In this document: positions 1-5,525 of the stretch, piece after piece
Position numbering within the stretch: position 1 is the stretch's first letter
Layout: every line of letters begins with the position of its first letter
Source: Verrucomicrobiia bacterium
Lineage (GTDB): Bacteria; Verrucomicrobiota; Verrucomicrobiia; Opitutales; Opitutaceae
Length of the DNA stretch: 5,525 nucleotides
Direction: 5' to 3'
Assembly: GCA_030424825.1 (NCBI GenBank)
Contig: JAUHWE010000353.1
Coordinates: 1-5,525, forward strand
Program-made: the position numbers and the translations under genes
The notes under the pieces: model-generated
Told to the model about the DNA's origin: nothing
Database searches by the model: none
The model's input: only the letters and a program-made list of their open reading frames with translations

Positions 1-823
1 TCGGTTGATACTTTCTTAAGTCCTCCTTGGTAATAATGCCGCCATTGGCGTTCATATCATTGACTATAAGATCCGCAATCTTGCCTTCGTAAAACGCGGA
101 TGGGCCGTTCTTTGCGATTAGTCTCAACGAGCTTGCTAACTCTGGGAGCTTCAAGATCTGGCCGGGGCGAATCGCATTACCATCCTCTCCGTAGAAAATT
201 TTAATCGCATGCGGCGCCGCCAACGCGAGGCGCTCTTTGCCTATCTTTAATGACTCATAGAGATCCTCGCCCACTGGGAATCCGTCTTGGGCCAATCGGA
301 TGGCAGGAGCTAGCGCATCCGCCAATGAAAGGGTTCCGTATTTCTCGAGCGCTAGGCTGAGTCCTGCCACCGTACCAGGAACCCCAACAGCCAGGCGACT
401 GTATCGCGAACGCTCTTTGTCAACCTCGCCGTTCGGGCTTAGAAACATATCGCGAGTCGCTGCCAGCGGAGCCTTCTCTCGATAGTCGATCGCTACTGTT
501 TCACCTGTCTCCGCCGAATGGACAAGCATGAATCCACCTCCTCCAATATTTCCAGCCTGAGGGTTCGTAACGGCCAGAGCAAATCCAAGGGCTACCGCAG
601 CATCAATCGCGTTTCCCCCACCTTTTAAGATCTCCAACGCCGACTCCGTCGCAAGATACTCCCTACTTGAGACCATTCCATTTAAACCCGTCTCAGGATG
701 GCTGGTTTCCTTGCTATTGTAAATGGGTGGTTCGAGCGCGAATTGAAGTCCCGGGAAGGAAAGCGATAGCAACAAGGCAAGCAAAACTGCTCCCCATTTT
801 GGAGACTGTATAGAAGTAGACAT
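1..823 (-). CDS. ggt: Gamma-glutamyltransferase, N-terminal part (3' end beyond the window)
   Basis: The frame is open from an ATG at 823 to base 1, giving 274 codons without a stop. The protein belongs to the gamma-glutamyltransferase family (Ntn hydrolases), which removes the gamma-glutamyl group from glutathione and related compounds, usually in the periplasm. Visible family blocks are GGGNAIDAAVA (68-78), NPQAGNIGGGGFML (87-100), DYREKAP (113-119) and VGVPGTVAG (146-154). Arg115 matches the arginine that holds the substrate carboxylate in the E. coli enzyme (Arg114). Residues 120-274 follow the E. coli protein closely in order and spacing. The N-terminus has a signal peptide: short polar start, hydrophobic stretch about 11-26, likely cleavage near Ala29. 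Family members are about 550-600 residues, so roughly half is missing, including the autoprocessing site with the catalytic Thr and the whole small subunit. Activity therefore cannot be judged. The start lacks a clear Shine-Dalgarno sequence. It is divergent from the aminotransferase gene. Confidence 0.93.
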   Translation of the reverse strand, partial: MSTSIQSPKWGAVLLALLLSLSFPGLQFALEPPIYNSKETSHPETGLNGMVSSREYLATESALEILKGGGNAIDAAVALGFALAVTNPQAGNIGGGGFMLVHSAETGETVAIDYREKAPLAATRDMFLSPNGEVDKERSRYSRLAVGVPGTVAGLSLALEKYGTLSLADALAPAIRLAQDGFPVGEDLYESLKIGKERLALAAPHAIKIFYGEDGNAIRPGQILKLPELASSLRLIAKNGPSAFYEGKIADLIVNDMNANGGIITKEDLRKYQP

Positions 824-864
824 CTTTTTATAAGAGTCATCCGACAGCATAGTTCATGCCTGCT

Positions 865-1127
865 TCAATTCCACTCCCTTTAACGTGCTAAATTGATCAA
901 TCGAAAAGTCGCCATGCCCTATATTGATCATTCAATCGGGACGGCGATGTATCTAGTCACTACTCGACTGAATTTCTTTCGAGTATTGAGCGTTTTCAAT
1001 ACGGTGCCAGAGAGCCGTCGCAATTGTTAACGTATTGAACCACTCTTTTCTTGACCCCGTAAGTCCTCTCCCTCATTAGTCAGATTTCGCAGTAGGCTAA
1101 GTCTACGACGATGTCTTCTGCTATTGA
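865..1127. repeat. Cluster of nine ATTGA/TCAAT pentamers, several in inverted pairs
   Basis: The pentamer ATTGA occurs on the plus strand at 892, 923, 985, 1034 and 1123, and as TCAAT at 865, 897, 932 and 996. Three neighbouring copies form inverted pairs: 892-901 is the perfect palindrome ATTGATCAAT, 923-936 has a 4-bp spacer, and 985-1000 has a 6-bp spacer. About one copy would be expected by chance in a stretch this long. The arrangement suggests half-sites for a dimeric DNA-binding protein. The identity of such a protein is unknown. Confidence 0.5.
961..1039. repeat. Three overlapping inverted repeats that could form competing hairpins
   Basis: Three perfect inverted repeats follow one another. 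TACTCGA (961-967) pairs with TCGAGTA (979-985). GTATTGA (983-989) pairs with TCAATAC (996-1002). TTCAATACG (995-1003) pairs with CGTATTGAA (1031-1039). The second and third share an arm and exclude each other, and the first overlaps the second by three bases. This could be a nested operator or, if transcribed, alternative RNA folds upstream of the aminotransferase gene. No U-tract follows any of them, so classical attenuation is not supported. Confidence 0.4.
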
Positions 1128-1152
1128 ATACAGCTTCAGTTAAAACAATAAA

Positions 1153-2283
1153 ATGAAAAAGATGTCTACCGTCGTCTCCATGAGACGACTTCTAGCCTTT
1201 GCGGCTATCAGCGGAGCTATGATTGCTCCTGGGTTCGCTACGTCAGAACCTACATTGGAAAACAGTCCTATCCGTCTCAGTAGCAATGAGAACGCATTTG
1301 GCTACACACCTAAGGCCAAAGCTGCCATGATCAAGTATCTGGATGGCGGAAGCTACTACAATCGTAACGATGTCGAGAACCTCGTGGAAATGTGCGCTAA
1401 GAAAGAAGGCGTACCCAACGACTACATACTAACAACTGCCGGATCCGGCCCGTTGTTAATGATGACCGCGTTGGCCTTTGCCGAGCCAGGAGTCAATGTG
1501 GTTACTACGGAAATGGGCTATACTCAGCTTATTCGAAAATTCGCCGAACGCGGTGGCGACTTGAAGTTTGCGAAACTGTCGGACGACATGGGGTACGACT
1601 TTGACAGTCTCAAAGCGGAGATCGATGAAAACACTAAGATTGTCTATATCTGCAATCCCAACAATCCGACAGGAGTAATGGCTGATGCGAATGAACTAAA
1701 GAAATTTATTCTCTCAGTGCCCGAAGACATACTCGTGTTCGTCGACGAAGCGTATTTGGAATTGGCTGACGCAAGCTTTGCCCTGAATACCTGCGCTTCG
1801 CTTGTAAAGGTTCGAAAGAATCTGATCGTCACGAGGACCTTTTCGAAAGGATATGGGCTCGCGGGATTCCGGATCGGCTACGGAATCGCTAATCCCGAAG
1901 TACTGGCGAAAATCTACCCCTTCTTCATGGGTGGGCCAAGTTACCTGGCAGCGATCGCCGCAGTAGAGGCTCTAAAGGATACCGAGCATCTTTCGACGAA
2001 CGTGAAGAAATACCAGACGGTGCGAACGTATCTCACCACCACGTTTGACCAACTCGGAGTAGCCTACGCAAAGCCACAAGGAGCGTTTGTCTATTTCAAT
2101 TCGGGAATCGACCAGCAAGTTCTCAGAGACACGATGGCCGCTAACGGGATTCTCATCAGTGGTTCCCGAGAATCGGGTGTACCCATTGGTAAATACGATG
2201 AATGGGCTAGAGTTAGCATTGGGACGATGGATCAAATGAAGGGCTTCATCTCCATTCTCTCCAACATGCTAGCAAAAAGCTGA
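1153..2283 (+). CDS. HisC-like PLP-dependent aminotransferase (class I/II, fold type I) with export signal
   Basis: A 376-residue fold-type-I PLP enzyme closest in style to histidinol-phosphate aminotransferase. Visible features are the N-terminal SNEN (44-47), Tyr69 at the place of the phosphate-contacting Tyr, Tyr123 (PLP stacking), NPNNPTG (168-174, Asn171), DEAY (198-201, Asp198 for the pyridine nitrogen), and SKGYGLAGFRIGYG (231-244) with Lys232 as the Schiff-base lysine, Arg240 for PLP phosphate and Arg353 for the substrate carboxylate. The catalytic set is complete. Unlike biosynthetic HisC, it starts with an export signal: Arg11-Arg12, hydrophobic stretch 13-26, likely cleavage after Ala29 (GFA before TSEP). 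The twin arginine hints at Tat export of a folded, cofactor-loaded enzyme, but the motif (SMRRLLA) is not ideal, so Sec remains possible. Starts at 1162 or 1180 are alternatives; none has a Shine-Dalgarno sequence. Usual HisC length is about 350, which the mature part matches. The substrate is unknown, and no his genes are nearby. Confidence 0.88.
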   Translation: MKKMSTVVSMRRLLAFAAISGAMIAPGFATSEPTLENSPIRLSSNENAFGYTPKAKAAMIKYLDGGSYYNRNDVENLVEMCAKKEGVPNDYILTTAGSGPLLMMTALAFAEPGVNVVTTEMGYTQLIRKFAERGGDLKFAKLSDDMGYDFDSLKAEIDENTKIVYICNPNNPTGVMADANELKKFILSVPEDILVFVDEAYLELADASFALNTCASLVKVRKNLIVTRTFSKGYGLAGFRIGYGIANPEVLAKIYPFFMGGPSYLAAIAAVEALKDTEHLSTNVKKYQTVRTYLTTTFDQLGVAYAKPQGAFVYFNSGIDQQVLRDTMAANGILISGSRESGVPIGKYDEWARVSIGTMDQMKGFISILSNMLAKS

Positions 2284-2292
2284 TTTCCTAAA

Positions 2293-2326
2293 GTGTCGCC
2301 GCCCGAATGCGAGGGCGGCGATTCAC
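2293..2326 (+). terminator. GC-rich hairpin after the aminotransferase gene, probable terminator
   Basis: TCGCCGCCC (2296-2304) and GGGCGGCGA (2313-2321) form a perfect 9-bp stem with an 8-base loop. It can be extended by GTG (2293-2295) pairing with CAC (2324-2326) around a two-base bulge. It begins about ten bases after the stop codon, where a terminator is expected. No run of T follows, so it may be a poorly efficient or factor-dependent terminator, or an mRNA 3'-end protecting hairpin. Confidence 0.6.
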
Positions 2327-2422
2327 TATCCGCTCGAAAAGGAAAACATACAAACTACCTTACCGACCGTACTTTGGTAGACGCAAAAGCGACATCGAGG
2401 TTCTGCACTATTTGACTCGGGC

Positions 2423-2487
2423 CATCAGGCATAATCAGTGGAGGAATTCCAAACAGAAATTGACACTGTCGCATCAGTCAGCATCAA
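2423..2487 (+). repeat. Duplicated CATCAG-type direct repeat upstream of the AraC-family gene
   Basis: Two 16-bp units, 2423-2438 and 2472-2487, agree at 12 of 16 positions and lie 49 bp apart. Each unit itself holds two copies of (C/A)ATCA(G/A) with starts exactly 10 bp apart: 2423 and 2433, then 2472 and 2482. Half-sites one helical turn apart on the same face of the DNA suit an AraC-family monomer with its two helix-turn-helix units. An autoregulatory operator is inferred. Confidence 0.4.
2460..2487 (+). promoter_or_regulatory. Possible promoter of the AraC-family gene
   Basis: A perfect -35 hexamer TTGACA lies at 2460-2465. With spacers of 16 to 18 bp, the only -10 candidates (CATCAA at 2482, TCAAAA at 2484) match poorly. 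A good -10 hexamer, CATAAT, lies at 2430-2435 but lacks a matching -35. The downstream direct repeat overlaps the spacer and -10 region, so a protein bound there could repress or replace contacts of RNA polymerase. The start codon at 2505 is preceded by a T-rich stretch without a Shine-Dalgarno sequence. Confidence 0.25.
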
Positions 2488-2504
2488 AAAAGTAGTCTTT
2501 TTAG

Positions 2505-3467
2505 ATGCCTATGATTCGTAAAAACTCGCTTCCACTCCAAAAACCTAAGTTTGAGGAGGTTCAGGAAACTCAGAGCGAATCCATACGGATTTTTCGATGG
2601 GACAAAAATCTGGACGAAGTTTACCCCATCGTCGGACACAACCAAAAAAATGCCACCTCCACGGGCATGGGCAGCCAATGGCACTATCATCCACAGGTAG
2701 AGCTCACCTATTTTTTAGCCGGCGAAGGAGTGCGATTTATCGGTGACAGTATTTCACATTTTAAAGCTCCGGAAATCGTTCTGATCGGCAGTCAGCTTCC
2801 CCATTATTGGAAACTGGAATCTTCCAGCGGACTTTCCATTCAATTTAGAAATTCGGCGGATAGCCCGCTCGCCGGACTGCCTGAATTCAACCTGCTTGCC
2901 CCGCTATGGAAACGTTCGCTTCACGGACTCCTGTTTCAGGGTACACTAAAGGACAGGCTATCCCACATCCTGCGACATGCGGCCACCTCTTCCCCGATTT
3001 CCCGACTGGCCATGCTCTTGGAAATACTGGATGCGATAAACGAGGGCCAACCGGAAGAACAGGAAACGCTTTCAAAACGCTCCATGCCTCAACATCAATC
3101 CAGCACCTACCAGCGTTCCATTCAGAAGGCAGTGCAGTTTATCTCCACCCACTTTAAAGACAACATAACCATCGGGGACACGCTGAATGCCTGCGGCCTG
3201 ACCCGGGCGACTTTCAGCCGCCACTTCAATCGGGCGGTGGGTCACAGTTTTTCCTCGTTCCTAGTCAGTCTCCGGATTGAAAATGCACGCAGACTGATAG
3301 CGAGCGGACAGTACTCGGTTACAAGCGCGGCCTTTGAGTCAGGATTTAACAATCTATCCTACTTCAACCGGGTCTTCAAGAAACGGTGGAACTATACTCC
3401 GACGGATTTCAAAAAAAACCTCTTTCCACAAACCAGCGACGCAGCCTCAAAGAGCCCAAAATCCTAG
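2505..3467 (+). CDS. AraC-family transcriptional regulator with N-terminal cupin sensor domain
   Basis: A 320-residue regulator of typical length. Residues about 55-115 form a cupin-like ligand-binding domain: HYHPQVEL (60-67) carries the metal/ligand-type histidines and glutamate of the first cupin motif, and a stretch like GSQLPHYW (95-102) is typical of sugar-responsive AraC proteins. After a linker (about 180-203), residues 205-305 hold the DNA-binding domain with two helix-turn-helix units: ITIGDTLNACGLTRATFSRH (221-240) and SVTSAAFESGFNNLSYFNRV (271-290), ending in the family signature FKKRWNYTPTDFKK (291-304). The gene faces the sugar-metabolism operon tail to tail with a 12-bp gap, which suggests that it senses the pathway's sugar or intermediate. 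That link is inferred. The start at 2505 lacks a Shine-Dalgarno sequence; ATG at 2511 is an alternative. The region between it and the upstream terminator (2327-2504) shows only the repeats and promoter fragments listed. Confidence 0.92.
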   Translation: MPMIRKNSLPLQKPKFEEVQETQSESIRIFRWDKNLDEVYPIVGHNQKNATSTGMGSQWHYHPQVELTYFLAGEGVRFIGDSISHFKAPEIVLIGSQLPHYWKLESSSGLSIQFRNSADSPLAGLPEFNLLAPLWKRSLHGLLFQGTLKDRLSHILRHAATSSPISRLAMLLEILDAINEGQPEEQETLSKRSMPQHQSSTYQRSIQKAVQFISTHFKDNITIGDTLNACGLTRATFSRHFNRAVGHSFSSFLVSLRIENARRLIASGQYSVTSAAFESGFNNLSYFNRVFKKRWNYTPTDFKKNLFPQTSDAASKSPKS

Positions 3468-3479
3468 ATTTCATTCCCG

Positions 3480-4640
3480 CTAGGTGCGAAGCATTCGGGT
3501 CCATTTTGTTTTGGACTTGGACGACTTGACCACCGTTTCCACAAAAGCCATGCCCCGCACGCCGTCCTCTAAATCGGGGAAGTCCGGAGCGTTCGGAGGT
3601 TTTCGCCCGTTTACCTCGGCACGAATCGCTTTGGCGGCATTGATATAAACATTGGCGAATGCTTCTATAAACCCTTCCGGATGACCGAAGGGAAGCCGCG
3701 TATTCATTTTTGCGGCCGGACTGTTATAATCATTTCCGCGCCGGACAATTTGCCGCGGTTTATTGGCATATTTCACAATCAGCTCGTCCGGGTACTCCTG
3801 GTGCCATTCCAGGGAAGCCTTGGTTCCGTAAATGCGGATATTAAGGTTGTTCTCGTCACCGTTGGAGATTTGGGAAGCGTAGAGAATTCCTTTTGCCCCT
3901 CCTTTATAACGAAGCAGAATATTGCCATCGTCATCCAGTTTCCTGCCAGGAATGAAAGCAGTTAACTCGGCACAAAGTTCGTCAATTTCAAGGCCCGTGA
4001 TATAGTATCCCAGATTGGCCGCATGAGTGCCAATATCGCCCATGCAGTTCGAAGGGCCTGCCACTGCGGGATCGGTCCTCCAGGAGGCGATTTTTGTAGC
4101 GCTTTCATTTTCCACGTCGCCAACCGCATACCCCTGGGGATACTCGGTGACCACTTTCAGGATACGCCCCAGCTTTCCCTTCTTCACCATCTGCCTGGCT
4201 TCCTTGACCATGGGATAACCGGTGTAATTATGGGTAAGGGCGAACACCTTGCCGCTTTTCCTGACCAGGTTTCTCAGCTTTCTGGCCTCGGCGAGATTAA
4301 AGGTCATCGGTTTATCACAAACCACATTAAAGCCGGATTCCAGAAAGGTCCTCGCGATCTCAAAATGACTGTTGTTGGGCGTGACAATCGTTACAAAATC
4401 GATGCGCGTGTCCTCCGGAAGGGCGGCTTCCTTTCTGGCCATTTCCCGGTAACTGCCGTAGACGCGACTGGGATCGAGGTAGAGTTCCCTACCGGATTTC
4501 CTGGATTTTTCAGGATCGGAGGAAAATGCCCCCGCCACCAGCTCGATTTGTCCATCCAATGCCGCGGCGCGACGATGCACGTTTCCTATGAAGGCACCGA
4601 TACCTCCACCAACCATGCCCATGCGTAATTTTCTATTCAT
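3480..4640 (-). CDS. Gfo/Idh/MocA family NAD(P)-dependent oxidoreductase
   Basis: A 386-residue, probably cytoplasmic dehydrogenase. The N-terminal Rossmann fold has the dinucleotide-binding motif GMVGGGIGAFIG (8-19). The family's EKP-type motif appears as CDKPMTFN (108-115), with Lys110 as the catalytic lysine. The C-terminal substrate domain has GDIGTHAANL (201-210), with Asp202 and His206 matching the Asp/His pair of inositol and glucose-fructose type enzymes. Members oxidise or reduce a ring or chain hydroxyl of sugars, inositols or glycosides with NAD(P). Residues 134-170 and 180-200 fit a known branch often encoded beside xylose-isomerase-like TIM-barrel proteins, as here, where that gene ends 11 bp upstream. 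The same orientation and short gap indicate co-transcription. No signal peptide is seen, although many relatives in these phyla carry Tat signals. The exact substrate cannot be assigned. Confidence 0.92.
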   Translation of the reverse strand: MNRKLRMGMVGGGIGAFIGNVHRRAAALDGQIELVAGAFSSDPEKSRKSGRELYLDPSRVYGSYREMARKEAALPEDTRIDFVTIVTPNNSHFEIARTFLESGFNVVCDKPMTFNLAEARKLRNLVRKSGKVFALTHNYTGYPMVKEARQMVKKGKLGRILKVVTEYPQGYAVGDVENESATKIASWRTDPAVAGPSNCMGDIGTHAANLGYYITGLEIDELCAELTAFIPGRKLDDDGNILLRYKGGAKGILYASQISNGDENNLNIRIYGTKASLEWHQEYPDELIVKYANKPRQIVRRGNDYNSPAAKMNTRLPFGHPEGFIEAFANVYINAAKAIRAEVNGRKPPNAPDFPDLEDGVRGMAFVETVVKSSKSKTKWTRMLRT

Positions 4641-4651
4641 GCTTCTATCCG
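4641..4651 (-). promoter_or_regulatory. Weak ribosome binding site of the dehydrogenase gene, in the operon junction
   Basis: Between the stop codon of the isomerase-like gene and the ATG at 4640 the minus strand reads GGATAGAAGC, which offers a short GGA seven bases before the start. It is the only start in the window with even a partial Shine-Dalgarno match. The 11-bp gap supports translation from a shared mRNA. Confidence 0.45.
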
Positions 4652-5525
4652 TTATTGGTTGTCATTATCAAACGCCGCGTCAAATGCGGCCGTGTTGGGT
4701 GCAAAGTCCACCTTGCGGACGAATTGAGCGGATTCACCAGCTCCATGAACCCGGTCCATGCGTGCGTCTTCCCATTCAACCGACAACGGGCCTGAGTAGC
4801 CGATGTCGTTCAAGGCAACGATGATTTCCTCGAAATTGATATCGCCATGTCCCAGAGAACGAAAATCCCAGAAACGACGCGGGTCGCCGAAATCGCAATG
4901 GCCTCCGAAAACTCCAACGGATCCGTCTCCGTGCCCCCACCAGACATCCTTCATATGAACATGGTAAATACGCTTGGCAATGCGCCGGATAAATTGCACA
5001 TAATCCACCCCCTGGTAACCCAGATGAGAGGGATCGTAGTTGAATCCAAATCGTTTGTGACCCTTTACCGCTTGAATCGCACGCTCAGCGGATACCGTGT
5101 CAAAAGCGATTTCCGTGGGATGGACTTCGAGCGCAAAATTGACATCCACCTTCTCGAAGGCATCCAGGATCGGTATCCAGTGCGAGGCAAAATCTTCGTA
5201 CCCTTTTTTCAAATACTGCTGACTGGTCGGAGGAAACGCATAGAGCGCATGCCAGATGGAAGATCCGGTAAACCCGTTTACCACCGCCGGGAAAACGTCG
5301 GAACCTTGTGGTTTTTCATCGATGAATTTTCTACAGGCTTTCGCTGCGTTTATCATATGTTTGGCCGCGCGCTTTCGCACCCCCTCCGGTTCGCCATCGC
5401 CCCAGACCTGATCGGGCAGAATGGTTTTGTGACGATCATCGATGGGATCGCAGATCGCTTGCCCTACCAGATGATTGGAGATGGAAACGCAGGTCAGGCC
5501 ATGATCCATCAGAAGTTCCCACTTT
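4652..5525 (-). CDS. Sugar phosphate isomerase/epimerase-like TIM-barrel protein (5' end beyond the window)
   Basis: The frame stays open to the right edge. Although an ATG lies at 5509, the codons before it (reading KWELL) continue the family pattern, so the true start is probably 50-70 codons beyond the window. The protein belongs to the xylose-isomerase-like (AP endonuclease 2) TIM-barrel family, which includes tagatose 3-epimerase, IolE and IolI. Counting from the Met at 5509, the likely metal ligands are Glu128 (LEVHP), Asp159 (NYDPSH), His185 (HVHMKD) and Glu245 (VEWED), matching the Glu-Asp-His-Glu set of tagatose 3-epimerase. Further landmarks are [14 protein letters not shown] (11-24) and GHGDINF (220-226). 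It probably isomerises, epimerises or cleaves the keto product of the partner dehydrogenase downstream. In related pairs such partners act as 2-keto-sugar isomerases or lyases. The substrate is unknown. Confidence 0.9.
   Translation of the reverse strand, partial: KWELLMDHGLTCVSISNHLVGQAICDPIDDRHKTILPDQVWGDGEPEGVRKRAAKHMINAAKACRKFIDEKPQGSDVFPAVVNGFTGSSIWHALYAFPPTSQQYLKKGYEDFASHWIPILDAFEKVDVNFALEVHPTEIAFDTVSAERAIQAVKGHKRFGFNYDPSHLGYQGVDYVQFIRRIAKRIYHVHMKDVWWGHGDGSVGVFGGHCDFGDPRRFWDFRSLGHGDINFEEIIVALNDIGYSGPLSVEWEDARMDRVHGAGESAQFVRKVDFAPNTAAFDAAFDNDNQ

Larger units (their letters stand above)
824..1152. promoter_or_regulatory. Divergent intergenic control region between ggt and the aminotransferase gene
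   Basis: This 329-bp stretch holds no convincing gene and must contain the start signals of both flanking genes. No strong sigma-70 promoter is visible. The best -35-like element toward the right is TTGACC at 1051-1056, with only a poor -10 match (CATTAG, 1074-1079). Toward the left I see nothing better than weak matches. The stretch is rich in short inverted repeats built from ATTGA/TCAAT (listed separately). It also has a small possible RNA hairpin, GTAGGC-TAA-GTCTAC, at 1092-1106 in the probable leader of the aminotransferase mRNA. Control of both genes from here is inferred from the divergent layout. Confidence 0.6.
816..1169. repeat. 14-bp inverted repeat spanning a start codon of each divergent gene (arms 816-829 and 1156-1169)
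   Basis: The sequence AAAAAGATGTCTAC occurs on the minus strand at 829-816, where its ATG is the ggt start, and on the plus strand at 1156-1169, where its ATG is codon 4 of the aminotransferase reading frame. The identity stops exactly at both ends. The matching context suggests that translation of the aminotransferase may begin at 1162 rather than 1153. Both proteins would then start with Met-Ser-Thr. Confidence 0.5.

Noticed and set aside
300..485. A 61-codon plus-strand frame inside ggt
   Set aside because: It is antisense to conserved ggt coding sequence and has no independent support.
892..936. FNR/CRP-like site from TTGAT and ATCAA elements
   Set aside because: Neither 892-901 nor 923-936 has the required TTGAT-N4-ATCAA spacing.
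2307..2495. A 62-codon, very basic open frame between the aminotransferase and AraC genes
   Set aside because: It begins in the loop of the terminator hairpin, has no ribosome binding site, runs through the repeat and promoter elements, and resembles no family I know.
2553..2559. GAGGAGG inside the AraC gene, a good Shine-Dalgarno match
   Set aside because: No in-frame start codon lies within a usable distance after it; the next ATG in frame is far downstream and would cut into the cupin domain.
2906..3157. An 83-codon frame overlapping the AraC gene in another frame
   Set aside because: It is a shadow of the regulator gene, with no domain or start signal.
3463..3484. CCTAG/CTAGG inverted repeat across both stop codons at the convergent junction
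   Set aside because: The arms are only 5 bp with a 12-base loop and no T-run; too weak to call a bidirectional terminator.
4023..4628. A 201-codon open frame opposite the dehydrogenase gene
   Set aside because: It lies wholly antisense to a well-supported Gfo/Idh/MocA gene, and its translation shows no domain pattern.
3480..5525. Assigning the dehydrogenase/TIM-barrel pair to levoglucosan or myo-inositol catabolism
   Set aside because: Both pathways use these families, but I see no residue pattern specific to either, so only the family-level call is given.

Overview
The window looks like chromosomal DNA from a Gram-negative heterotroph. Two proteins carry export signals (a gamma-glutamyltransferase and an aminotransferase). 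The right half has the pairing of a Gfo/Idh/MocA oxidoreductase with a xylose-isomerase-like TIM-barrel protein that is especially common in Verrucomicrobiota, Planctomycetota and Bacteroidota. The moderate GC content and nearly absent Shine-Dalgarno sequences fit Verrucomicrobiota (Opitutae-like), but this is inference from gene style; no rRNA or marker gene is present.

Left part (1-2330): a gamma-glutamyltransferase gene on the minus strand runs off the left edge, so only its N-terminal 274 codons are present. It is divergent from a plus-strand gene for a HisC-like PLP-dependent aminotransferase with an N-terminal export signal. The 329-bp region between them has no gene. It is rich in inverted repeats built from ATTGA/TCAAT, and both genes begin with the same 14 bases around a possible start codon. 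A GC-rich hairpin follows the aminotransferase gene.

Right part (2331-5525): an AraC-family regulator (plus strand) with a cupin-type sensor domain converges, with a 12-bp gap, on a two-gene minus-strand operon. Reading from the right edge, the operon has a sugar phosphate isomerase/epimerase-like TIM-barrel protein (5' end cut off by the window), then after 11 bp a Gfo/Idh/MocA dehydrogenase. The likely theme is oxidation and isomerisation (or lyase cleavage) of a sugar, polyol or glycoside, with the AraC protein as the probable local sensor. The substrate cannot be read from the sequence.

No mobile element, CRISPR array, tRNA or rRNA was seen. All genes belong to known families. The points most worth a second look are the export-tagged aminotransferase paired with a gamma-glutamyltransferase, the repeat-rich divergent control region, and the duplicated direct repeat upstream of the AraC gene.
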